Notes under the pieces: generated by a model | Told to the model about the DNA's origin: nothing | Database searches by the model: none | What the model saw: the letters and a program-made list of their open reading frames with translations, nothing else | Origin: Pseudomonadota bacterium | GTDB lineage: Bacteria; Pseudomonadota; Gammaproteobacteria; Steroidobacterales; GCA-2729495 | Length of the DNA stretch: 5,801 nucleotides | Direction of reading: 5' to 3' | Assembly (NCBI GenBank): GCA_030836925.1 | Contig: JAUPLK010000118.1 | Location: forward strand, 1-5,801 | Shown: piece after piece, positions 1 to 5,801 of the stretch | Layout of the letters: each line of letters begins with the position of its first letter | Numbering within the stretch: position 1 is the stretch's first letter | Translations under genes and position numbers: made by a program

Positions 1-1
1 C

Positions 2-3000
2 GCCGGCGTGAGTACCGGTTTGCCGACAGCCGCTGCTCCGGCCTTGCTGGTGCTGGATCCTGACGGCGATGGTCTCAGCGATCTGGGTTACTTCAAGGAC
101 GGGGCACTCCATTACCTGCCCAATACTGGCGCCGCCTTCGCTGCCGCGCGGGCGACCAGCGTCATCCAGGCATCTGGTCCCAGCCTCGCTGCACTGGACG
201 CGGCTGCAGTGGATGGCAGTTCGGATTTCGATGGCGATGGCCGTCGTGACCTGCTGGTCACGCGCAAATCGCTCAACCAGTATGTTACCGGCACGGTCCA
301 GGTGTATCTCTCTACCGGCAGTGATTTTCAGTCCATAGACCCGGGCTTCAAGCTGACTCTCACCATCAACGGCGAGTGCTACAGCCTCGATCTGAATGGC
401 GATGGCCTTGCCGACGTGGCATGTCGCCAGGGATTGCAAAGCTTGCCGAACTGGGCCGTATGGATCAGCAAGGGCAACGCCTGGTCTGCCCTCGAGCTTG
501 TCCATATCTCTGCCATGTCCGAGTCCGTTGTGCGCACCGCCGATGTCGATGGCGATGGCCGCGATGACCTGATCTGCCAGCTGAATGCCACGACCTGGCG
601 TGCGCATCTGGCCAATGGGGGAGTGACGGCGCCGTTGCTCGACAATGCCGATCCAACCCGCTATATCGACATCAGCTCGGGCATCAGCGGTCCTTCGAAT
701 CCGGTCCAGATTTCACTCGTCGATGCAAACGCCGACGGGCAGACTGATCTGGTCTTCAGCGAGGCGAGTGGTCGCTGGCATGTGCGCAAGAGAGTCGGCC
801 CACGATCCGATCTCCTCGCATCAGTCACCGATGGCCTGGGCAACGTGTGGCGCCCGGAATACGCACCGCTTGCCACCTTTGCGGGTTATATCCACGCTGG
901 CAGCGATGGTGCAGACCAGTATCTGATGCGCGGTGGCGCCTTGCACGTGGTCAGCAAGTACACCGCCAACGATGGCGTCGGTGGTGAGTACACCATGAGC
1001 TATGCGTATACGAGCGGCAGGATGAACCGTCTCGGCCGGGGCTTCCTCGGCTTCGAGAAGGTGCGTGCCACTGATTCACGCCATGCCGCCGTGCACGGGG
1101 TTTCCGTGTACACCGAAACCGTCTATCGGCAGGATTTTCCGTATATCGGCTCGCCCGAGCTGGTCACGACCATGCGCAGCGACGGGCGCAAGATCAGCGT
1201 TCTCGATCCGGGCTGGGCCGTAAACACTCGTGCGGCCGCCCCGAGCGATCCGGCTGCCGATTACCACCTGGTCCTCATGTCCAGGGAGACCAGCGAGGAT
1301 TACGAGACCGACCCGGATGGTGGCACGCTCGGCCAGCTGGTACGGACCAGGACGATCACCCGCTCTTTCAACACCAACCACGGTGTGCCGGTATCTGAAA
1401 CGATGGTGCTCAGCTCGCCGGCAAACCCGGCAGTATTCACCACAACCACGGCCACGACCCTTGATGACTCGCTGCGGACCAGCCAGTACTGCCTGGGGCG
1501 GCCGAGCCGCGTCAGTGTCACCAGGGACAACTCGCAGGCCAGCCCTGTGACCCGCACCACGCGCCATATCTGGTCGGCGGACACCTGCAGCAAGGAAGCG
1601 GAAGTCAGCGGTGAGCCGGCACCGCTCGCTCAGCGCTTGCTGACCATGCAGGTATGGAATGAGCGGGGCCAGCTTGCCGAGGTCACGCGCACATCTGCCG
1701 ATTTTTCCCTGCCGGAGCGCAAGACCCTTTACACCTACGACGCCTGGGGCAATCGTCCCGTCACCGAAACCGCCGTGATCAGCGGCCAGGCCAGTCCGGT
1801 GATCCGGCGTGCCTGGCGCTATGGTCTGGACCTGCAGCTGAGCGAAACCAGTCCACGCGGACTGGTCACGGGCTGGGCGTGGGATGACTTTGGCCGCATG
1901 AAACAGGAGACCCGCGCCGATGGCCCGGGGACGACGGTGCAGTATCTGTCCTGTTCCGGCAACTGCTTTGCGGCGCGCGGTGTCTACCAGGTTCGCTCAA
2001 GTCGCAGCGACGGCTTCTGGTCCACCACCATCAACGACGCCTGGGGTCGGGCCGTCGGCAGCGAATTTCCGCTCACCGGCGGGCAGTCCAGCCGCCAGCT
2101 CACCGAGTACGACGCATTGGGCAGGGTGCACCGTCAGACGGTCCCCTACGTCAGCGGCGAATCGCAGTACTGGGTGGACTACCGCCACGATCTTGCCGGT
2201 CGTCGGAAGAGCGAAGACCGGCCGGTGGATGAGTCGGGGAGCGCCGTTGCCAGCACACGCTGGACAGCCAGTCTCCTGACAAAAACCGTGCGCGATGCGG
2301 AAAACCGGATCACCACGCAGAGCTACGACGCGGAAGACAAGCTGATCGCCGTCAGTTCGCCGACTGGCGGTACCACTTCCTATGCCTATACGCCCTTTGG
2401 CGAGATCAGTACCCTCGGCGATGCAAACGGCAATGTCACGATGCTCCATTACGACGAGCGTGGTTTGCAGACCAGCGTGGAATCAGCGGATACGGGCCGG
2501 CGCAGTTCCGTCTGGAATGCCTTTGGCGAGCTGGTCAGTCAGACCGATGCGCTCTCGCCTGCCAATACCATCAACTTCAGTTATGACCAGCTCGGCCGCC
2601 TGATTCAGCGCAGCGACTCCGGCCAGAGCCCGACGATCTGGACTTTCCATACGGCAAGCGGCCCCTTGCTCGGTTTGCCGCAGCGGGTGACGGCACCGCT
2701 CGGCAGTGCCCCCGCCGGTTTCGTCGAGCAGTACGGCTACGATGCGCTCGGGCGCCGGACCTCGTTATCCACCACCATCGATGGCACCACGTATGTGACC
2801 GGCTACGGCTGGGACTCCCTGGGCCGCGTGGCCACGATGAGCTACCCGCAGACGGTCGATGGTGCGCAGGTGTCGCTGGCCTATCACTATGACAGCACCG
2901 GCAATCTCGATGTGGTCGAGCAGGATATCGGTGGTGGCGGATCATTCTGGATGCGCGTCTACGATCTGCAGAGCATGGATGCGGTCGGGCGCAGACGGCA

Positions 3001-4822
3001 TGTGAAGCTCGGCAGCTACAGCCAGATCGACGAACAGCATGTCTATGACCGGGCCAGCACGCGCCTGCAGGCGATCAAGACCGGTCCGGGCATGGGCACC
3101 AGTCGCCAGAACTACAGTTATGTCTGGGACAAGACCGGGAACCTGCTGCAACGACAGGATCTCCGGCAGGGCATCAGCGAAGACTTCAGTTACGACGAGC
3201 AGAGCCGTTTGCTGACCGCCCGGCGCAACGGCGTGCAGAGCCTGGCGCTGAGCTACGATGCGGCGGGTCGTATCCGCAGCAAGTCGGACGTCGGCAGCTA
3301 CAGCTACGCTGCTGCTCACCCCGGTGCCGTGGTGGCGATTGCGGGCGGGCCGGCCGGCGCGCAGAGTTTCGGCTACGACACCAACGGCAACATGACGAGC
3401 CGCAATGGAAAGACCCTGAGCTGGACGGCTGCGCAACTGCCCAGGCGCATCAACTACACGGGTTCTGATTACGCCGAGTTCGATTACGGTCCCGACCGCC
3501 AGCGGATCCGGCAGATCGCCCGAACCGGTGGTACCACCGTGACGACCTGGTACATCGGGCCACACTTCGAGGTGCAGGTCAGCGGCAGCAATCGCCGTTA
3601 CCAGTCCAATATCTTCGTCAACGGAGAGGCGATCCTGTCGCAGGTTGAGCAGTCGAACCCGCTGATCTTTGATGCCTACTTCGTGCACCGCGATCATCAG
3701 GGCAGCGTGGACGCGTTAAGCCGCTTTGTCGGCTCCGGCCCGCAGCAGATTGCACCGCGCTTCGATGTCTTCGGCAAGCGACGCAATGCCGACTGGACGG
3801 CTGATCCCGCCGGTGCGCGCTATGCCGATACGCAGTTCACACGTCGCGGCTATACCGGGCATGAACACCTGGACAACGTCCGGCTGATCCACATGAACGG
3901 GCGGCTGCAGGATCCACTGCTCGGCGTGATGCTCACGCCCGATCCGCTGCTTGGCATGCTCGGCAATTCACAGAGCCTCGGACGCTATGCCTATGTGACC
4001 AACAACCCTGCTTCGCTGAGTGATCCAGGTGGCTTCCTGTTCGGCAAGGTTGGCAAGTTCTTCAAGCGTGCCATCCGCGGTTTCGGCAGTCTCGCCCGAC
4101 GCACGGTGCGCAACTACGGGCGGGAGATCGTTGGCGCGGTGGCAGCGTACTACACGGCGGGTGCGGTCAGCGGAGCCTATATGGCTGCGACGCCCACCGC
4201 GAGCCTGGCTGTGGGTGATACCCTCGGTGCAGTGGCCGGCGGTGCCGTAGCGGGTGGCATATCCACCGGCGAGCTGCGTGGCGTGCTGGTCGGTGCTGCC
4301 GGTGGCGCGGCCTTTGGCGCGATGGGTGCAGCTTATGGTGATGTCTGGAACGCTGAACGCGTACTCCTCTCGGGTGCCGCGGGCGGTGCGCTGGCCGAGG
4401 CGGGTGGTGGCGAGTTCGGGCAGGGCTTCATGTTTGCCGGTGGTGCGGCCGGTTTTGCCTGGGGCTATCAGGAGATCGTCAACTACGGTGCGACCTGGGA
4501 GTCGGGTGGCGCGGCGCAGATAAAGAATCGCAATACGATGCCGCGTTCAGGGGTAAATAACTTCGGTGGAGCAACTCGTGTCATTGACCCGAACTCATTC
4601 TGGAATGAGGGCGGCTATATGAGTCGCTTGATGAACCGGATTCCCGGCATGAACGCCATCGCCGGCCTGCACGATGTCTTTCAGGTGCGCCTGGATCAGT
4701 TCGGCGGCTCCATACTGCGTGGTGGGCTGAACATCCCCGGCATGCCAGTCGCAGCGGCGTTGACCTACCCGGCACTGCTGCAGGGCGTGCCTGCAGTGAT
4801 GATGGCAACCGATGAGGATTGA
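2..4822 (+). CDS. Giant FG-GAP/TcdB-like/RHS (YD-repeat) toxin protein, 5' end missing
   Basis: This is a large polymorphic-toxin carrier, probably exported and built like fused Tc toxin B and C subunits. The frame is open to the left edge. A GTG at 8 could be read as a start, but it has no ribosome site and sits directly before a calcium-loop repeat, so the true start and any signal peptide are upstream. Residues are numbered from that GTG (1604 to the stop). FG-GAP/VCBS loops begin at 17, 73, 128, 179 and 239. A TcdB/SpvB-like middle region follows, with VTDGLGN near 272 and GRGFLGF at 343-349. YD repeats run about 574-1148 and include a CSGNC insert at 649-653. The RHS core runs about 1224-1342 and ends in SDPGG. 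A variable tail occupies 1343-1604. By family knowledge, the YD repeats form a hollow shell that holds the tail, which the core cuts free. The family call is firm; the toxin activity is unknown. The small lipoprotein gene follows 13 bases downstream. Confidence 0.93.
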   Translation, partial: AGVSTGLPTAAAPALLVLDPDGDGLSDLGYFKDGALHYLPNTGAAFAAARATSVIQASGPSLAALDAAAVDGSSDFDGDGRRDLLVTRKSLNQYVTGTVQVYLSTGSDFQSIDPGFKLTLTINGECYSLDLNGDGLADVACRQGLQSLPNWAVWISKGNAWSALELVHISAMSESVVRTADVDGDGRDDLICQLNATTWRAHLANGGVTAPLLDNADPTRYIDISSGISGPSNPVQISLVDANADGQTDLVFSEASGRWHVRKRVGPRSDLLASVTDGLGNVWRPEYAPLATFAGYIHAGSDGADQYLMRGGALHVVSKYTANDGVGGEYTMSYAYTSGRMNRLGRGFLGFEKVRATDSRHAAVHGVSVYTETVYRQDFPYIGSPELVTTMRSDGRKISVLDPGWAVNTRAAAPSDPAADYHLVLMSRETSEDYETDPDGGTLGQLVRTRTITRSFNTNHGVPVSETMVLSSPANPAVFTTTTATTLDDSLRTSQYCLGRPSRVSVTRDNSQASPVTRTTRHIWSADTCSKEAEVSGEPAPLAQRLLTMQVWNERGQLAEVTRTSADFSLPERKTLYTYDAWGNRPVTETAVISGQASPVIRRAWRYGLDLQLSETSPRGLVTGWAWDDFGRMKQETRADGPGTTVQYLSCSGNCFAARGVYQVRSSRSDGFWSTTINDAWGRAVGSEFPLTGGQSSRQLTEYDALGRVHRQTVPYVSGESQYWVDYRHDLAGRRKSEDRPVDESGSAVASTRWTASLLTKTVRDAENRITTQSYDAEDKLIAVSSPTGGTTSYAYTPFGEISTLGDANGNVTMLHYDERGLQTSVESADTGRRSSVWNAFGELVSQTDALSPANTINFSYDQLGRLIQRSDSGQSPTIWTFHTASGPLLGLPQRVTAPLGSAPAGFVEQYGYDALGRRTSLSTTIDGTTYVTGYGWDSLGRVATMSYPQTVDGAQVSLAYHYDSTGNLDVVEQDIGGGGSFWMRVYDLQSMDAVGRRRHVKLGSYSQIDEQHVYDRASTRLQAIKTGPGMGTSRQNYSYVWDKTGNLLQRQDLRQGISEDFSYDEQSRLLTARRNGVQSLALSYDAAGRIRSKSDVGSYSYAAAHPGAVVAIAGGPAGAQSFGYDTNGNMTSRNGKTLSWTAAQLPRRINYTGSDYAEFDYGPDRQRIRQIARTGGTTVTTWYIGPHFEVQVSGSNRRYQSNIFVNGEAILSQVEQSNPLIFDAYFVHRDHQGSVDALSRFVGSGPQQIAPRFDVFGKRRNADWTADPAGARYADTQFTRRGYTGHEHLDNVRLIHMNGRLQDPLLGVMLTPDPLLGMLGNSQSLGRYAYVTNNPASLSDPGGFLFGKVGKFFKRAIRGFGSLARRTVRNYGREIVGAVAAYYTAGAVSGAYMAATPTASLAVGDTLGAVAGGAVAGGISTGELRGVLVGAAGGAAFGAMGAAYGDVWNAERVLLSGAAGGALAEAGGGEFGQGFMFAGGAAGFAWGYQEIVNYGATWESGGAAQIKNRNTMPRSGVNNFGGATRVIDPNSFWNEGGYMSRLMNRIPGMNAIAGLHDVFQVRLDQFGGSILRGGLNIPGMPVAAALTYPALLQGVPAVMMATDED
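56..748 (+). repeat. Five FG-GAP/VCBS calcium-loop repeats in the RHS protein
   Basis: Five DxDxDGxxD-type loops recur every 51-60 residues, at residues 17 (DPDGDGLSD), 73 (DFDGDGRRD), 128 (DLNGDGLAD), 179 (DVDGDGRDD) and 239 (DANADGQTD). The Asp residues at positions 1, 5 and 9 of each loop are the usual calcium ligands; loops 3 and 5 have Asn at position 3, which is tolerated in the family. In SpvB and TcdB proteins such repeats build a beta-propeller at the mouth of the RHS shell. The window opens just before a loop, so more blades may lie upstream. At DNA level two loops share an identical 16-base stretch (228-243 and 546-561). Confidence 0.85.
1727..3451 (+). repeat. YD (RHS) repeat array
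   Basis: About a dozen degenerate YD repeats of the form YDxxGR/N are visible in the translation. Examples are YDAWGN, WDDFGR, YDALGR, HDLAGR, YDERG, YDQLGR, a second YDALGR, WDSLGR, YDSTGN, WDKTGN, YDAAGR and YDTNGN. Spacing varies from roughly 20 to 60 residues. In structurally known RHS and TcC proteins these repeats form a spiralling beta-sheet that encloses the C-terminal effector. The array covers residues 574-1148. The repeats are diverged at the DNA level, so recent tandem duplication is unlikely. Confidence 0.88.
3677..4033 (+). other. RHS-associated core with putative self-cleavage site
   Basis: This is the conserved end of the RHS shell (residues 1224-1342). It contains YFVHRDHQGSV at 1224-1234, RGYTGHEHLDN near 1280-1290, the MNGRLQDPLLG block, and TPDPLLG...RYAYVTNNPASLSDPGG. 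In TcC and RHS proteins this core acts as an aspartyl protease that cuts after the last motif and leaves the effector free inside the shell. The two Asp-Pro sites expected for this are present, at D1312 and D1339. They are 27 residues apart, slightly more than in TccC proteins as I recall them. SDPGG replaces the commoner DPxG form only trivially. Cleavage itself is inferred. Confidence 0.8.
4034..4822 (+). other. Variable C-terminal region: Gly/Ala-rich pre-toxin segment and effector tip of unknown activity
   Basis: The 262 residues after SDPGG fall into three parts. First comes a basic stretch (GKVGKFFKRAIRGFG, then ARRTVRNYGR). Next are two hydrophobic Gly/Ala-rich blocks at about 1382-1447 and 1453-1488, with glycine-zipper spacing that could insert in or disturb a membrane. 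The tip, about 1505-1604, is not Gly-rich. It holds FWNEGGYMSRLMNRIPGMN, a GLHDVFQ motif with H1555 and D1556, and NIPGMPVAAALTYPALL at 1575-1591. I see no nuclease, ADP-ribosyltransferase or deaminase signature. The His-Asp pair after a Pro-Gly-Met-Asn turn is loosely like the HD of phospholipase A2, but the cysteines around it are missing. The toxin role rests on position in the RHS protein and on the lipoprotein gene behind it. Confidence 0.6.
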
Positions 4823-4825
4823 GGG
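4821..4825 (+). promoter_or_regulatory. Ribosome binding site of the lipoprotein gene
   Basis: GAGGG overlaps the TGA stop of the RHS gene and lies 10 bases before the ATG at 4836. It supports that start over the earlier in-frame ATG at 4812. The overlap of site and stop codon suggests translational coupling of the two genes. Confidence 0.55.
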
Positions 4826-4835
4826 CCATCAGCTC

Positions 4836-5153
4836 ATGCGCAACCTTGGGCCTTTCATATTGCCGGTACTGCTTGGCAGCCTGCTGCTCGGCTGCAACTC
4901 GCAGATTCCCACCCTGCGTGAATGGGCCGACCAGTGTGTTGGCCGGCCGGTTGCAGAGCAGGAAAGGCTGGATGTAGAACCAGAAAGCTACGCTTCCAGA
5001 ATTGGCTGGAAGACCACAACCTATGCTTTGCCAAACGGCCACTGGGTGTACGTAAGCCCCGACCGCAAGGACTGCGAAGTGCATTTCGAAGTCGACAAGG
5101 CTGGAATCATCGTCGGCTACCAACTGGTCGGCAAAGGGTGCCGCTACCAGTAG
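4836..5153 (+). CDS. Small outer-membrane lipoprotein, putative immunity protein of the RHS toxin
   Basis: This 105-residue protein has a clear lipoprotein signal peptide. After the Met-Arg-Asn start comes a hydrophobic stretch and the lipobox LLGC with Cys20 as the lipid site. The +2 residue is Asn, not Asp, so Lol sorting to the outer membrane is expected. The mature part is 86 residues. It has an N-terminal helix-like segment (LREWADQCVGRP), then WKTTTYALPNGHWVYV, a CEVHFEVD strand and IIVGYQLVGKGCRY. Cys80 and Cys102 could form a disulfide; Cys34 is a third cysteine. The layout (GxP helix, then strands, late Cys) recalls small BamE/SmpA-like lipoproteins, but that is only a resemblance. 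An in-frame ATG at 4812 would overlap the RHS gene by 11 bases and add eight polar residues; I prefer 4836 for its standard signal peptide and the GAGGG before it. The immunity role is inferred from position. Confidence 0.85.
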   Translation: MRNLGPFILPVLLGSLLLGCNSQIPTLREWADQCVGRPVAEQERLDVEPESYASRIGWKTTTYALPNGHWVYVSPDRKDCEVHFEVDKAGIIVGYQLVGKGCRYQ

Positions 5154-5173
5154 ACCCAGCCGCGACCCATCCG

Positions 5174-5188
5174 GCAGCTACGGGCTGC
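5174..5188. terminator. Small hairpin after the lipoprotein gene, weak terminator candidate
   Basis: GCAGC and GCTGC are perfect inverted repeats around a five-base loop, TACGG, starting 20 bases after the lipoprotein stop codon. There is no T-run behind it and the stem is only five pairs, so it is a poor intrinsic terminator. It may merely stabilise the 3' end of the message or be chance in GC-rich DNA. Confidence 0.2.
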
Positions 5189-5213
5189 GACTTCCGGTTT
5201 CCGCCGGTACACT
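5185..5213 (+). promoter_or_regulatory. Possible rmuC promoter with TACACT -10 box, placed for a leaderless mRNA
   Basis: TACACT at 5208-5213 matches the sigma-70 -10 consensus at four of six bases, including the key A at position 2 and T at position 6. Seventeen bases upstream, CTGCGA matches the -35 consensus at only three of six. A start about seven bases downstream of the -10 box would fall at or next to the A of the rmuC ATG at 5220. This fits the absence of a usable Shine-Dalgarno sequence there. Confidence 0.4.
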
Positions 5214-5219
5214 GGGGCC

Positions 5220-5801
5220 ATGGAAGCCTCACTCCTCACTGCAATACTGCTGGCGCTGTCGGCCCTCGTGCTGGGCGGACTGGCGGGCGCGTGGTTTGTC
5301 AGCCGCTCTGCCACGCGTCGGCTCGATGATGTACAGGCGCTCGCTGCTTCGCAGATCGACGCTGCCCGTGCGGCCCCCGAGGAAAAGGTCCGCGGCCTCG
5401 AAGCGCAGCTTGCCGAGCTGCGCAGCCAGCAGGCACAGGCGCTGGAAACCGCCCGTGAACTGATTCAGGCGGACAACGAGAAGGCGGTGCGGATCGGCGA
5501 GCTGCAGACGCAACTGACTGCCGCCGCCCACCAGCAGGCTGAAAACGAAGCCCGTATGAAGGCCCTCGTCGACGATACCGAGAAACGCTTCACGGCCGCC
5601 TTCGAAGCGCTGGCCGGCAAGATCCTCGACGAGAAGACCACGAAATTCACCGAGACCAACCACAGCAAGCTCAGCGAACTGCTCGAGCCTTTCCGCGAGC
5701 GCCTCAAGGACTTCCAGAAGAAGGTCGAGGACACGCACCTGACGGACGTCACGGAGCGCCGCTCGCTCAAGGATGAGCTGAAGCGGCTCATGGATCTCAA
5801 C
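5220..5801 (+). CDS. rmuC: DNA recombination protein RmuC, N-terminal part (3' end beyond the window)
   Basis: The first 194 codons of RmuC are present and the frame stays open to the right edge. RmuC is a membrane-anchored protein that in E. coli limits inversion and rearrangement at short inverted repeats; its C-terminal domain is predicted to be a PD-(D/E)XK-type nuclease. Visible here are one N-terminal membrane helix (about residues 4-28), a basic stop (RSATRRL), and a long Ala/Glu/Gln-rich coiled coil (about 32-125). Then comes the start of the conserved family block: KILDEKTTKFTETN at 134-147, LLEPFRERLKDFQKKVED at 154-171 and ERRSLKDELKRLMDLN at 179-194. The nuclease core lies outside the window. 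The ATG at 5220 is the only start that keeps the whole membrane helix. GGGG at 5214-5217 is too close to serve as a ribosome site. The gene has its own spacer of 66 bases and is probably not part of the toxin unit. Confidence 0.92.
   Translation, partial: MEASLLTAILLALSALVLGGLAGAWFVSRSATRRLDDVQALAASQIDAARAAPEEKVRGLEAQLAELRSQQAQALETARELIQADNEKAVRIGELQTQLTAAAHQQAENEARMKALVDDTEKRFTAAFEALAGKILDEKTTKFTETNHSKLSELLEPFRERLKDFQKKVEDTHLTDVTERRSLKDELKRLMDLN

Noticed and set aside
8..10. GTG as the true start of the RHS gene
   Set aside because: There is no ribosome site or signal peptide, the frame is open to the left edge, and the first calcium loop starts only 16 residues later.
1076..1567. Minus-strand open frame of 163 codons inside the RHS gene
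   Set aside because: It is low-complexity, Arg/Gly/Val-rich, has no domain and no credible ribosome site, and lies opposite a well-supported gene.
2942..3697. Minus-strand open frame of 251 codons inside the YD repeats
   Set aside because: It runs antisense to clear YD-repeat coding sequence. Long antisense frames are common in GC-rich DNA, and its translation shows no recognisable domain.
4538..4822. Internal ATG (residue 1511) as a separate start for a free toxin tip
   Set aside because: It lies at the GC drop, and internal starts are known in some RHS genes, but no good Shine-Dalgarno sequence precedes it (only a weak A-rich stretch), so it is not called.
4581..5123. Minus-strand open frame covering the toxin tip and the lipoprotein gene
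   Set aside because: It opposes two supported frames, one with a textbook lipobox, and its own translation has no family features.
4922..5329. Plus-strand frame bridging the lipoprotein gene and rmuC
   Set aside because: It overlaps both genes out of frame, and its product is Arg/Gly-rich without any domain.
5229..5738. Minus-strand Leu/Glu-rich frame opposite rmuC
   Set aside because: It is the mirror of the RmuC coiled coil. The plus-strand protein carries the conserved family block, so this is a shadow.

Overview
The window comes from a GC-rich (about 60-65% by eye) Gram-negative bacterium. A lipoprotein signal peptide with an outer-membrane-type sorting residue, an rmuC gene and a TcdB/SpvB-type RHS protein fit a gammaproteobacterium of the Xanthomonadales sort. 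That placement is inference. All three genes lie on the plus strand.

Positions 1-4822 hold most of one giant gene whose start lies beyond the left edge. Its product is a secreted or surface-delivered RHS/YD-repeat protein. In order it has five calcium-loop FG-GAP/VCBS repeats, a TcdB/SpvB-like middle region, a long series of YD repeats, an RHS-associated core ending in SDPGG, and a 262-residue variable C-terminal part. This is the layout of the Tc toxin B and C subunits fused in one chain: a hollow RHS cocoon carrying a cleavable C-terminal effector. The effector tip matches no toxin family I can name with confidence. A local drop in GC, from 65% to 48% over adjacent 100-base blocks, marks where the tip begins.

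Positions 4836-5153 encode a 105-residue lipoprotein that starts 13 bases after the RHS stop codon. Placement, size and translational closeness suggest the cognate immunity protein, held on the periplasmic face of the outer membrane. Together they look like a polymorphic toxin-immunity pair whose toxin acts in the envelope, which is the most interesting candidate in the window.

Positions 5154-5219 are a short spacer with a small hairpin and a TACACT -10-like box close to the next start. From 5220 to the right edge is the 5' third or so of rmuC, a housekeeping membrane-anchored coiled-coil protein linked to DNA recombination. It has no visible Shine-Dalgarno sequence and may be read from a leaderless mRNA. 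It is probably the conserved chromosomal flank of the toxin locus.
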